Origin: Azospirillum lipoferum
Lineage (GTDB): Bacteria > Pseudomonadota > Alphaproteobacteria > Azospirillales > Azospirillaceae
DNA length: 64,000 nt
Reading direction: 5' to 3'
Assembly (NCBI RefSeq): GCF_024170005.1
Contig: NZ_JALJXJ010000013.1
Location: forward strand, 146,436 to 210,435
Both the position numbers and the translations under genes were made by a program. Positions 25,203 through 34,092 of the stretch are shown here, in pieces. The notes under the pieces were generated by a model, which did not search any database, had not been told where the DNA came from, and saw only the letters and a program-made list of their open reading frames with translations. Numbering within the stretch: position 1 is the first letter of the stretch; the number at the start of each line of letters is the position of its first letter.

Positions 25203-26972
25203 TCAGCCGGCGGCCCCTGCCGTGGCGGTCGACGGACCCTGAGGGCCGAGATTGCGGAGGCGGGCGAGGTTGACGGCGCCGGGCTGGGCCTGCTGCTGCT
25301 CCGGACGCGGCAGCTCCATCGCCATGCCGTTCTTCAGGACATAGGTGTGGTCGGACATGTCGACGAAGACCGGAGCGTGGGTCATGACGATGGTGGTCGC
25401 CCCGCGCTCCTTGCAGGCTGCGACGAAGGCGCGGACCGCCTTGATGCCCAGCTCGTCCAGGCCGGCGGTCGGCTCGTCCAGTACCAGCAGCGGCGGCTGG
25501 CCGAAGGCGGCGCGGGCAAGGCCGATCAGACGGGCGCTGGCGCCGGTGATCGGAGACAGCGGGTCGTTGACCTCGGTCTCGTAGCCCATCGGCAGGCTTT
25601 CGATCCACTCATGGATGCCGACGGAGCGGGCAGCCTCCTCCACCTCTTCACGGGTGGCGGTGGTGAAGCGGGCGATATTGTCGGCGATGCTGCCGGGCAG
25701 GAGGTCGACCTGCTGCGGCAGGTAGCCGATGCCCTGTTCGGGGCTGTCGGGGGTCAGGGTGGCGACGGACAGGCCGCCCAGGCGCACCGTACCGGCGGAC
25801 GGCAGGGCGACACCGGCCAGCAGGCGGGCCAGAACCGACTTGCCCGAGCGGTTGGGGCCGGCGATGCAGACGGTCTCGCCCGGCTCGACCGACAGGGTGA
25901 CGCTGCGCAGGATCGGCTTCTGGTCGCGGGGGGAGACGAACAGCAGGTTCTCGACGGTCAGGCGCTCGCTCTCGACGGGCACGGAGGGACGCTCCGGCTC
26001 ACGCGACAGGCGCTTCAGCAGCGGCAGCAGGCGGCGGACGGCCTGGGCGGAGCGGACCAGCCCGCCCCAGGCGCCGGCGGTCTGCTCGATCGGGGCGAGG
26101 CCGCGGCCGACCAGCATCGAGGTGGCGATCATGCCGCCGAAGGACAGGTGCTGCTCGATCACCAGCCAGGCGCCGATGCCCGTCACGGCGATCTGCAGGA
26201 CCATGCGGACCCACTTGGTGGCGGCGCCGATGGCGGCGCTGCGCTCATAGCCCTGACCCTGCATGGCGCTGGCGGTCAGGAAGTCGCGGTTGACGGCGTC
26301 GAGCGAGGCGTTGCCCATGCGCAGGCCGCGCACGGTGTCGGAGCGCGACGCCAGCGCCTCGAACAGTTTCTGGGCGCGGCCGGCCGGCAGCTTGCTCTCG
26401 TCGTTGATGTCCTTTACGGCCACATAGCCGATCCAGCCCATCACCGCCATGATCAGCATCGACACCACCAGCACCAGCGCCAGCATCGGGTGGATGACGT
26501 AGATGCCGATGACGTAGAGCGGAGCCCAGGGCAGATCCATCAGCGCCGGCAGCGAGGGGCGCGAGAAAGCGCCCTTCAGCTCGATCAGGTCGGCGAGCGG
26601 ACCGGTGTCCGGACGGCCGCGGCCGGCGGCATCGAGGGCGTCGGCGGTCAGCCGGCGGCGCCACCGCACCTCCAGCGCGTTGCCGGCACGGGCCAGCAGG
26701 CGCGAGCGCACCATCTCCAGAAGGCCACTCAGCGTCAGTGCAATGACGACGATGAGGGTCAGCATGATCAAGGTGTCGTAGTTGCCCGACGGGATGGCGC
26801 GGCTGAACACCTGAAGCGAATAAAGCGGCATGGCCAGCATCAGCGCGTTGATGGTGGCGCTGAAGATAAATGTACTAACAAGTATCCTGGTAAAATAACC
26901 GCGATTGAAAGACGCTTCCGGCTTATCATTGCCGGGCTGTCGCAAAGAGTTGGACTTGGTCGAAATAGGCAT
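25203..26972 (-). CDS. Type I secretion ABC exporter (PrtD/RsaD-like) with a non-canonical signature motif
   Basis: A 589-residue fused membrane-ATPase protein. The membrane domain begins about residue 25 (ILVSTFIFSATINALMLAMPLYSLQVFSRAIPSGN, the PrtD hallmark). The ATPase has Walker A GPNRSGKSV, the Q-loop in GYLPQQ, Walker B LLVLDEPTAGLD and the switch His in VMTHAPVF. The ABC signature, normally LSGGQRQRIGLARA, reads PITGASARLIGLARA near residue 472, keeping only one Gly of the core. ATG 26972 has GGAGGG six bases upstream. Directionally it leads the two-gene operon with the HlyD-type adaptor 67 bp downstream. Confidence 0.93.
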   Translation of the reverse strand: MPISTKSNSLRQPGNDKPEASFNRGYFTRILVSTFIFSATINALMLAMPLYSLQVFSRAIPSGNYDTLIMLTLIVVIALTLSGLLEMVRSRLLARAGNALEVRWRRRLTADALDAAGRGRPDTGPLADLIELKGAFSRPSLPALMDLPWAPLYVIGIYVIHPMLALVLVVSMLIMAVMGWIGYVAVKDINDESKLPAGRAQKLFEALASRSDTVRGLRMGNASLDAVNRDFLTASAMQGQGYERSAAIGAATKWVRMVLQIAVTGIGAWLVIEQHLSFGGMIATSMLVGRGLAPIEQTAGAWGGLVRSAQAVRRLLPLLKRLSREPERPSVPVESERLTVENLLFVSPRDQKPILRSVTLSVEPGETVCIAGPNRSGKSVLARLLAGVALPSAGTVRLGGLSVATLTPDSPEQGIGYLPQQVDLLPGSIADNIARFTTATREEVEEAARSVGIHEWIESLPMGYETEVNDPLSPITGASARLIGLARAAFGQPPLLVLDEPTAGLDELGIKAVRAFVAACKERGATTIVMTHAPVFVDMSDHTYVLKNGMAMELPRPEQQQAQPGAVNLARLRNLGPQGPSTATAGAAG

Positions 26973-27268
26973 GAACAGCCCTCCAATTGTCACCGGTCGG
27001 CGCAGTGCCCACTGGATGCAGGCGAGATCAGAGAACGCGATCCTGGTAAATGGGACATTAACATTCAGGGACGTCACAGGATTGCCACCGGATGCCACCA
27101 CTTTTGCGCAGAACTACCTCAGTATTGTTTGCTCTTTATGGGCGGCTCTGCATCCTTTGCCGCCAGGAGGGGCATGACCTATGGCCGGTTGGAGGGGCTG
27201 GGCATTACCGCTATCGTTTCCCGGCGGCGATTCCGCCGGTCCATACCCAACGAAAGCCGGAGATGACG

Positions 27269-27796
27269 ATGGAAGGGCGCAAGGTCCCCTCGGTGGTGTT
27301 CAAGACCCGCGTGCGCGACGAAAGCGTCGGCGGACCCAACCCGTTCCGTTGGCAGGATGTGCGGAGCGACGAGCTGTTCCAGGGCAAGCGGGTGGTGGTG
27401 TTTTCCCTGCCCGGCGCCTTCACGCCGACCTGCTCCAACGAACAATGCCCGGCCTTCGAGCGGCTCTATGACGACTTCAAGGATTTGGGAATCGACGAGG
27501 TCTATTGCCTCAGCGTCAACGACGCCTTCGTCATGTATCAGTGGGGCAAGAGCCTGAACCTGAAGAAGGTGAAGCTGATCCCCGACGGATCGGGCCATTT
27601 CACCCGCCGCATGGGCATGCTGATCGACAAGGACCATGTCGGCTTTGGTCACCGGTCCTGGCGCTATGCCATGGTCGTGAAGGACGGCGTCATCGAGAAG
27701 TTCTTCGAGGAGCCGGGCATTAACGACGAGGGCGAGAACGGCGACCCCTATGGCGAATCTTCGCCGGAGAACGTGCTGGCTTATCTGCGGAGCTGA
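27269..27796 (+). CDS. Peroxiredoxin (Prx5-like, thioredoxin fold)
   Basis: A 175-residue peroxidase. The peroxidatic site is in SLPGAFTPTCSNEQCPAFER; the Pro-x-x-x-Thr-x-x-Cys pattern is intact, and a second Cys lies four residues later. Other family features are GIDEVYCLSVNDAFVMYQWGK and RYAMVVKDGVIEKFFEEPG. It reduces hydroperoxides using thiol reductants, probably in the cytoplasm (no signal peptide). ATG 27269 has GGAG at the right distance; ATG 27263 would abut it. Divergent from the type I secretion operon, with about 300 bp between that holds no other gene. Confidence 0.95.
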   Translation: MEGRKVPSVVFKTRVRDESVGGPNPFRWQDVRSDELFQGKRVVVFSLPGAFTPTCSNEQCPAFERLYDDFKDLGIDEVYCLSVNDAFVMYQWGKSLNLKKVKLIPDGSGHFTRRMGMLIDKDHVGFGHRSWRYAMVVKDGVIEKFFEEPGINDEGENGDPYGESSPENVLAYLRS

Positions 27797-27844
27797 GCGG
27801 CCCGATTCGGCGCCCGACCGGCGCCGGGCAGCGGGATGACGGCG

Positions 27845-27879
27845 AAAGGCTGGCGGGGCGTGGGCTCCGCCGGCCTTTT
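27845..27879 (+). terminator. Rho-independent terminator of the peroxiredoxin gene
   Basis: AAAGGCTGGCGG and CCGCCGGCCTTT pair with one G-T mismatch around a 10-nt loop and run into TTTT, about 50 bp after the stop codon. Confidence 0.75.
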
Positions 27880-28036
27880 CCATGGCCGCATTGCGCCGCG
27901 GGAGGGGCTGCAAACCGGATGCGGTTGCATCGCCTCGTGCATGGGCGTGTATCAGAAATATCTTAAGGCTTTTTGTTAGACATTCCCTGTTGCCTTGCTA
28001 CCTTCTGCACAGGCTTGGGTGGATGAGGTTCAGCAG

Positions 28037-29074
28037 GTGGCAAAGAGTCGGCTGGTCCGGTGTTGTCTGGTTGCATACCTTACGACGGTCCTGGCGCTGG
28101 CGTCGCCGTTCGGCGCTGGACCGGCCCGCGCCGATTCCATCGCCCCGCCGCTTGCCCCGCACAGCGTGGTGCTGGCCAAATCCTCGGCATCGGGGCTGGC
28201 GGCCGGTGCCTTCATGGCTATCCAGTTCCACGTCGCCCATTCGGCCGAAATGGTCGGCGTCGGCCTGGTCGCCGGCGGTCCCTATCTCTGTGCGGCCGAG
28301 AATCCCCTGCTGGCGGCGGCCTGCATGCAGGGCAACCCGCTGTGGCCCCGTGGCCAGTCCCTGTACGAGGCGGCCCAGCCGCTGGTGACGGCCTGGGCGA
28401 TCGATCCGCTCGACCGGCTGGCGGGGGCGCAGATCTACCTGTTCAGCGGCCGGGCCGACATGGTGGTGAACCGCAAGGCGGTGGAGGAGGCGGAGGCCTT
28501 CTATCGCGCCGCCCATGTGCCGGCGAACCAGATCCGGATGGAAACCGGGCTGGAGGCCGGCAACGGCTTCATCGCGCCGGGCGGAGCCAACGACTGCACC
28601 GCCAACCGCAGCCCCTATGTCAACTCCTGCGGCGACTATGATCAGGCCGGACGGATCCTGTCGCACATCTATGGCGGCCTGAACCCGCCGGCTCCGGACC
28701 TGCCGGCGGCGAGCCCCTTCGACCAGACGCCGTTCGGCGATCCGGAGCGAACGGGGCTGGCGCCCTCCGGCTATGTCTATGTGCCGCCGGCCTGCGCGGG
28801 CGGGGCGGCCTGTGCCGTGCACATCGTCTTTCACGGATGCCGCCAGTCCGCCGCCGAGGTCGGCGACGCGGTGACCACTGCCGCCGGCTTCAACCGCTGG
28901 GCGGCCAACAACAACCTGATCGTGCTCTATCCGCAGCTGTCGCCGGGCCGTTCCGCGGATCCGGTGGCCTGCTGGGACTGGGTCGGCAGGACGGGGATGG
29001 ATTACGCGACGAAGGGCGGGGCGCAGATCGCTGCTGTCCACGCGATGTTGACAACCCTTGCAGGGCAAAGGTGA
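28037..29074 (+). CDS. PHB-depolymerase-like secreted protein lacking the catalytic serine (probable pseudoenzyme)
   Basis: A 345-residue protein with a signal peptide (LVAYLTTVLALASPFGAGPARA). It aligns along its whole length with the next gene product: VGLVAGGPYLCAA, IDPLDRLAGAQIYLFSGRADMVV, YVNSCGDYDQAGRIL, PSGYVYVPPACAGG, VHIVFHGC, NNLIVLYPQLSP, CWDWVGRTGMDYATK. The lipase box, GISSG in the neighbour, is GLAAG here, with Ala55 (codon 28199-28201) in place of the nucleophile Ser. The region matching the neighbour's KAAHAYITDG reads LEAGNGFIAPG, so the probable catalytic His is also gone; the Asp of SGRADMVV remains. GTG 28037 has GAGG upstream. It may bind PHB or oligomers, or partner the active paralog. 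Confidence 0.85.
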   Translation: MAKSRLVRCCLVAYLTTVLALASPFGAGPARADSIAPPLAPHSVVLAKSSASGLAAGAFMAIQFHVAHSAEMVGVGLVAGGPYLCAAENPLLAAACMQGNPLWPRGQSLYEAAQPLVTAWAIDPLDRLAGAQIYLFSGRADMVVNRKAVEEAEAFYRAAHVPANQIRMETGLEAGNGFIAPGGANDCTANRSPYVNSCGDYDQAGRILSHIYGGLNPPAPDLPAASPFDQTPFGDPERTGLAPSGYVYVPPACAGGAACAVHIVFHGCRQSAAEVGDAVTTAAGFNRWAANNNLIVLYPQLSPGRSADPVACWDWVGRTGMDYATKGGAQIAAVHAMLTTLAGQR

Positions 29075-29082
29075 CCCTACTC

Positions 29083-30147
29083 ATGGCTATTTCAAGCAAA
29101 GTCATTCTGAAGACTGCTCTGGCGGCGCTCGTCGTCCTCGCACCGCTTCCGGCATGTGCCGAAATCAAGCTGTCGGACCTGAAGCTGAAGATCGATCCGG
29201 CGCAGACCACGGTGTCGGGCATCTCCTCCGGCGCCTATATGGCCGGGCAGTTCCAGGTCGCCTATTCGGGGCTGGTCAAGGCGGCCGGGCTCGTTGCCGG
29301 TGGCCCCTACGACTGTGCCGAAGTGTCGGAAGGCGGCATTGCCCCGGCGGTGGTGGCGCTGAAGCGCTGCATGGACGTGGCAATGGGGGCGCCTGACGTC
29401 CCCGCACTGGTCGCCAATGCCAAGGCGCGCGAGAAGGCGAAGGAGATCGACCCGCTGTCCAATATGGCGAAGTCGAAGATCTACCTGTTCAACGGCGACA
29501 ACGACGTGACCGTGAAGCGGCCGGTCGCCGACGCCACCGAACAGTTTTACAAGGCGCTGGGCGTGACCGACGCGAACTTCACCTATGTGAAGCTGCCGAA
29601 GGCGGCCCACGCCTACATCACCGACGGCTATGGCGCCGCCTGCGACTTCATCCCGAAGGAGGGGGAGAAGAGCGAATATATCAACAACTGCCAGTATGAT
29701 CAGGCGGGCGCCATCGTCCGCTTCTTCTACGCCGATACCAAAATCCCGAACGCTCCCGTCGCGGCCCGTCAGCCGCAGCTGTTCAACCAGGCGCCCTTCG
29801 TCGGCGACCCCAGCCGCAGTGGCATGGCGAAGACCGGCTATGTCTATGTTCCTGAAGCCTGCGAGGGCGGCCGGCAGACCTGCCGCATCCATGTCGCCTT
29901 CCATGGCTGCCAGATGGCGTCGAACCTGATCGGCGATCATTTCGCCGTCAATGCCGGCTACAACCGCTGGGCCGACGTCAACAACATCGTCGTGCTGTAC
30001 CCGCAGATCGACGGTGCCGCCAAGCCGACCTCCAACCCCAAGGCCTGCTGGGACTGGTTCGCCTATACCGGCTATGACTTCGCCCGCAAGAGCGGCTTCC
30101 AGATGACCGCCGTCCGCAAGATGATCGGCGCGCTGGCCGGGGAATAA
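29083..30147 (+). CDS. Periplasmic/extracellular PHB depolymerase-type esterase
   Basis: A 354-residue protein with signal peptide MAISSKVILKTALAALVVLAPLPACA. The lipase box is SGISSGAYMAGQ (Ser48). The likely Asp is in FNGDNDVTVKRP and the His in LPKAAHAYITDG. The C-terminal half has FHGCQMASNLIGDHFAVN and KACWDWFAYTGYDFA. It resembles the periplasmic poly(3-hydroxybutyrate) depolymerase PhaZ1 of Rhodospirillum rubrum. It would hydrolyse amorphous PHB or oligomers. It starts 8 bp after the paralogous pseudoenzyme, so both are probably one transcript. Confidence 0.9.
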   Translation: MAISSKVILKTALAALVVLAPLPACAEIKLSDLKLKIDPAQTTVSGISSGAYMAGQFQVAYSGLVKAAGLVAGGPYDCAEVSEGGIAPAVVALKRCMDVAMGAPDVPALVANAKAREKAKEIDPLSNMAKSKIYLFNGDNDVTVKRPVADATEQFYKALGVTDANFTYVKLPKAAHAYITDGYGAACDFIPKEGEKSEYINNCQYDQAGAIVRFFYADTKIPNAPVAARQPQLFNQAPFVGDPSRSGMAKTGYVYVPEACEGGRQTCRIHVAFHGCQMASNLIGDHFAVNAGYNRWADVNNIVVLYPQIDGAAKPTSNPKACWDWFAYTGYDFARKSGFQMTAVRKMIGALAGE

Positions 30148-30165
30148 AGGCAGTGCTTTGAAAAT

Positions 30166-30205
30166 GAAAAAGCCCCTCTCCGGCGGACCGGGGAGGAGCT
30201 TTTTC
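30166..30205. terminator. Bidirectional terminator between depolymerase gene and eno
   Basis: AAAAAGCCCCTCTCCGG and CCGGGGAGGAGCTTTTT form a long stem with two mismatches and A/T tracts on both sides, located between convergent genes. Confidence 0.85.
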
Positions 30206-30219
30206 TTACCTTAAACCGA

Positions 30220-31497
30220 TCAGGCCTTGAGGATGCCGCGGCCGGCGAAGCGGGCGGCGACGCCGAGCTGTTCCTCGATGCGGATCAGCTGGTTGTACTT
30301 GGCCAGACGGTCCGAACGGCTCAGCGAGCCGGTCTTGATCTGGCCGCAGTTGGTGGCGACCGCCAGATCGGCGATGGTGCTGTCCTCGGTCTCGCCCGAG
30401 CGGTGCGACAGAACGGCGGTGTAGCCGGCCTTGTGCGCCATGTCGACCGCCTCCAGCGTCTCCGACAGCGTGCCGATCTGGTTGACCTTCACCAGGATCG
30501 AGTTGGCGACACCTTGGCGGATGCCCTGGGCCAGACGCTTGGGGTTGGTGACGAACAGGTCGTCGCCGACCAGCTGCACCTTGGAACCGATGGCATCGGT
30601 CAGCGCCTTCCAGCCTTCCCAGTCGTCCTCGGCCATGCCGTCCTCGATCGAGATGATCGGGTAGCGGCCGGCCAGATCGGCCCAGTAGGCGACCATCTGT
30701 TCCGGCGACAGCGACTTGCCTTCGCCGGCCAGCTCGTACTTGCCGTTCTTGAAGAACTCGGTCGAGGCGGCGTCCAGCGCCAGCATGACGTCGTCGCCCG
30801 GCTTGTAGCCGGCGGCCTCGATCGCCTTCATGACGAAGCCGAGCGCCTCGTCGGTCGAGCCGATGTTGGGGGCGAAGCCGCCCTCGTCGCCGACATTGGT
30901 GTTGTGGCCGGCGTCCTTCAGCTTCTTCTTCAGCGACTGGAAGATCTCGGAGCCCATGCGGATGGCGTCGGCGCCGGTCTCGGCGCCCACCGGCATGATC
31001 ATGAATTCCTGGATGTCGATGGGGTTGTCGGCATGGGCGCCGCCGTTGATGATGTTCATCATCGGCACCGGCAGCAGCGAGGCGAAGGCGCCGCCGACAT
31101 AGCGGTAGAGCGGCAGGCCGGCATCCTCGGCGGCGGCGCGGGCGACCGCCAGCGACACGCCCAGGATCGCGTTGGCGCCCAGCCGGCCCTTGTTCTCGGT
31201 GCCGTCCAGGTCGATCATGGCGAGGTCGATGGCGCGCTGGTCGTCGGCGTCCAGGCCGGCGAGCGCGTCGTAGATCTCACCGTTGACGGATTCGACTGCC
31301 TTCAGCACGCCCTTGCCGCCGAAGCGGGACTTGTCGCCGTCGCGCAGTTCGACCGCCTCATGGGCGCCGGTGGAGGCGCCCGATGGCACCGCGGCGCGGC
31401 CGAAGGCGCCGCTGTCCAGCGCAACGTCGACTTCCACGGTCGGGTTGCCGCGGCTGTCCAGGATTTCGCGGGCGTGAATCTCGGTGATGACGCTCAT
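30220..31497 (-). CDS. eno: Enolase
   Basis: A 425-residue glycolytic enzyme that interconverts 2-phosphoglycerate and phosphoenolpyruvate. Hallmarks in order: ITEIHAREILDSRGNPTVEV, AVPSGASTGAHEA, MNIINGGAHADN, VGDEGGFAPN, the metal-binding Asp and Glu in LALDAASTEFF and IISIEDGMAEDDW, VGDDLFVTN, and the signature LSHRSGETEDSTIADLAVA. Length is standard. The ATG at 31497 is the family start; an upstream extension is not supported. Confidence 0.98.
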   Translation of the reverse strand: MSVITEIHAREILDSRGNPTVEVDVALDSGAFGRAAVPSGASTGAHEAVELRDGDKSRFGGKGVLKAVESVNGEIYDALAGLDADDQRAIDLAMIDLDGTENKGRLGANAILGVSLAVARAAAEDAGLPLYRYVGGAFASLLPVPMMNIINGGAHADNPIDIQEFMIMPVGAETGADAIRMGSEIFQSLKKKLKDAGHNTNVGDEGGFAPNIGSTDEALGFVMKAIEAAGYKPGDDVMLALDAASTEFFKNGKYELAGEGKSLSPEQMVAYWADLAGRYPIISIEDGMAEDDWEGWKALTDAIGSKVQLVGDDLFVTNPKRLAQGIRQGVANSILVKVNQIGTLSETLEAVDMAHKAGYTAVLSHRSGETEDSTIADLAVATNCGQIKTGSLSRSDRLAKYNQLIRIEEQLGVAARFAGRGILKA

Positions 31498-31623
31498 GAT
31501 CGGTCGATCCTTCGAGGAATGGCAGCCGCGTTGTCTCGCAGGCCGCGTTTTAAGGCGCGCAGGCTTGATAGCCCCGACGTCCGGGCGATGCAATATCTGC
31601 TTCGGCTTACAACCCCGCACGAA

Positions 31624-32409
31624 TCAGAGGAATCTCTCCACCATCGCGGCGAATTCGGCCGGGCGTTCGGCGTGCAGCCAGTGTCCAACCCCCTCGATCA
31701 TGCGGATTTCCGCCTTGGGGAAGTGGCGGCGGATGGCGTCGTGATGCTCCGGCCGAATGTAGTCGGACGTACCGCCGCCGATGAACAGGGCAGGTCCCTC
31801 GTAACGCGCACCGCCGAAGTCGGGGAAGCCGATCAGCTCCGCCATGTTGGCCCCGATGGAATCGAGGTTGATCCGCCAGGAGAAGGCGCCGTTCTCCAGC
31901 ACCAGATTCTGCATCAGGAAGGAGCGCAGCGGTGCCTCCGGCACGGCCTCGGCCAGCTGGGCCTCCACCTCCGGCCGGCGGCTGACGCCTTCCAGCTTCG
32001 CGGCCTTCATGGCCGCGACATAGGGGGCGTGGGTGTGGGTATAGGCGACCGGGGCGATGTCGGCGACCACCAGCCGCTCCACCCGGTCGGGATGGGCCAG
32101 CGCCAGCGCCATGGCGGTCTTGCCGCCCATCGAATGGCCGACGATGGTCGCGCGGGCGAAACCGCGGTCGTCGAGGAAGCGCAGCACGTCGGCCGCCATC
32201 TCCGGATAGCTCATGCCCTCGGCCCAGGGCGCGCCGCCGTGGTTGCGCAGGTCCAGCGCATAGACCCGCCGCGATTCGCCGAAACGGCGGGCCAGGGTCT
32301 GCCAGTTGCGGGCGGAGCCGAACAGGCCGTGCAGGACCAGCATCGGCGTTCCGCCATTGGCTTCGCCGGCTTCCAGATAGGTCAGGGGGAGGGCTTGCTG
32401 CTGCGGCAT
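31624..32409 (-). CDS. Alpha/beta-fold hydrolase (YbfF-like esterase)
   Basis: A 261-residue cytoplasmic hydrolase. The oxyanion loop is LHGLFGSARNWQ, the nucleophile elbow VGHSMGGKTAM, the acid region LFIGGGTSDYIRPEHH and the catalytic His is in EGVGHWLHAERP. The pattern DLRNHGGAPWAEGMSYPEMAADVLRFL is typical of YbfF-type acyl-CoA/short-ester hydrolases. Divergent from murJ, with 131 bp between. Confidence 0.92.
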   Translation of the reverse strand: MPQQQALPLTYLEAGEANGGTPMLVLHGLFGSARNWQTLARRFGESRRVYALDLRNHGGAPWAEGMSYPEMAADVLRFLDDRGFARATIVGHSMGGKTAMALALAHPDRVERLVVADIAPVAYTHTHAPYVAAMKAAKLEGVSRRPEVEAQLAEAVPEAPLRSFLMQNLVLENGAFSWRINLDSIGANMAELIGFPDFGGARYEGPALFIGGGTSDYIRPEHHDAIRRHFPKAEIRMIEGVGHWLHAERPAEFAAMVERFL

Positions 32410-32540
32410 GTCGGGGCCTTCGACCGTGGGGAGATGAGATGCGTTCTGGACGAATGCGGGCGGCGATCCTATGACGAACGCGGCTGTATCGCTAGGATGC
32501 CGCCGGGCTAATTTTGCACCACAAGAGCGATCCAGCCATC

Positions 32541-34091
32541 GTGTTCCGTCATATCCTGTCCGTCGGCGGCCTGACCCTGGCCAGCCGGGTGCTCGGTTTC
32601 CTGCGCGACGTGCTGACCGCGGCGCTGCTGGGCGCCGGGCCGGTCGCCGACGCCTTCTTCGTCGCCTTCCGGCTGCCGAACCACTTCCGCGCGCTGTTCG
32701 CGGAGGGGGCCTTCAACTCCGCCTTCGTGCCGCTGTTCTCCGGCAAGCTGGTGCAGGACGGTGCCGCCGCCGCCCGCCGCTTCGCCGACGAGGTGATGAC
32801 CCTGCTGGTCATCGTGCAACTGGCGCTGCTGCTGGCGGTGCTGGCCTTCATGCCGCAATTCATGACGGTCTTCGCCCCCGGCTTCGCCGACGAGCCGGAG
32901 AAGTTCCGGCTGGCCGTGCTGTTCACCAGCATCACCTTCCCCTACCTGCTGCTGATCTCGCTGGTGTCGCTCTATGGTGGCGTGCTGAACAGCATGAGCC
33001 GTTTCGGCTCGGCCGCCGCCGCCCCCATCCTGATGAACCTGTGCCTGATCGCGGCGCTGGTGGTCGGCACGCCGCTGATGCCGACGGCGGGTCACGCGCT
33101 GTCCTGGGGCGTGCTGGCGTCCGGTGTCGCGCAGTATCTCTATCTGGCCTGGGATGCCCGGCGGGCCGACATGACCCTGCGCCCGGTGCTGCCGCGCCTG
33201 TCGCCCGACGTGAAGCGTTTCCTGGCGGTGCTGGGGCCGGCAGCGCTGGGATCGGGCCTGACGCAGATCAGCCTGTTCGCCGACACCCTGATCGCCTCGG
33301 CCCTGCCGACCGGCGCGGTGTCCTATCTCTATTACGCGGACCGGCTGAACCAGCTGCCGCTGGGGGTGATCGGCATTGCCGTCGGGACCGTTCTGCTTCC
33401 GGAAATGTCCAAGCGGATCAAGAGCGGCGACGAGGCCGGCGCGGTTGACAGCCAGAACCGCGCCATCGAGCTGTCGCTGGTGCTGACCCTGCCGGCGGCC
33501 ATCGCCTTCCTGGTTGCAGGCACGCCGATCCTGTCAGTGCTATTCCAGCGCGGCGCCTTCGGCCCGTCGGACGCCGCGGCCTCCGCCGTCACCCTCCAGG
33601 CCTATGCGCTGGGGCTGCCGGCCTTCGTGGTGATCCGCAGCCTCGTCAACGGCTTCTACGCCCGTCACGACACGGCGACACCGGTGCGGGTGGCGCTGGT
33701 GGCGGTCGGCATCAATGTGGCGCTGAAGCTGGCGCTGATGGGCCCGCTGGCCCAGGTCGGGCTGGCGGTCGCCACCTCCGTCGGTGCCTGGGTGAATGCT
33801 GGGCTGCTGGCGCTGTTGCTCCACCGCCGCGGCCTGTTCCGTGCCGACGCGCGTCTGACCCGCAACCTGCCGCGCATGGCCATCGCCGCCGCTGCCATGG
33901 CCGGCGCCCTGTGGCTGGCGACCGAGCGGCTTTCCCCCTGGCTGGGTGCCGCCGGGATGGTCGAGCGGTTGGGTGGACTGACGGTGCTGGCGGTGGTCGG
34001 ACTGGCTGTCTATGCTGTCGCGGCCGTGCTGCTGGGGCTGGTGCGGCGCAGCGACCTCGGCCGTCTGCGCCGTCGGCGGGCGAAGGTTTAG
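32541..34091 (+). CDS. murJ: Lipid II flippase MurJ
   Basis: A 516-residue inner-membrane protein with about 14 helices. The start GTG 32541 gives the family N-terminus FRHILSVGGLTLASRVLGFLRDVLTAALLG. Conserved charged residues appear in RLPNHFRALFAEGAFNSAFVPLF and YYADRLNQLPLGVIGIAVGTVLLP, and in RSLVNGFYARHDTATPVR. It exports lipid II for peptidoglycan synthesis and is probably essential. It ends one base from the convergent sulfurtransferase stop. Confidence 0.97.
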   Translation: MFRHILSVGGLTLASRVLGFLRDVLTAALLGAGPVADAFFVAFRLPNHFRALFAEGAFNSAFVPLFSGKLVQDGAAAARRFADEVMTLLVIVQLALLLAVLAFMPQFMTVFAPGFADEPEKFRLAVLFTSITFPYLLLISLVSLYGGVLNSMSRFGSAAAAPILMNLCLIAALVVGTPLMPTAGHALSWGVLASGVAQYLYLAWDARRADMTLRPVLPRLSPDVKRFLAVLGPAALGSGLTQISLFADTLIASALPTGAVSYLYYADRLNQLPLGVIGIAVGTVLLPEMSKRIKSGDEAGAVDSQNRAIELSLVLTLPAAIAFLVAGTPILSVLFQRGAFGPSDAAASAVTLQAYALGLPAFVVIRSLVNGFYARHDTATPVRVALVAVGINVALKLALMGPLAQVGLAVATSVGAWVNAGLLALLLHRRGLFRADARLTRNLPRMAIAAAAMAGALWLATERLSPWLGAAGMVERLGGLTVLAVVGLAVYAVAAVLLGLVRRSDLGRLRRRRAKV

Positions 34092-34092
34092 A

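Noticed and set aside
24024..27266. A 1080-codon plus-strand open frame.
   Set aside because: It is antisense to the HlyD-type adaptor and the type I secretion ATPase, both of which have full domain motifs. Composition is shadow-like.
30403..32511. A 702-codon plus-strand frame across enolase and the hydrolase.
   Set aside because: Antisense to eno and the alpha/beta hydrolase; rich in Gly/Val/His/Gln without a fold signal.
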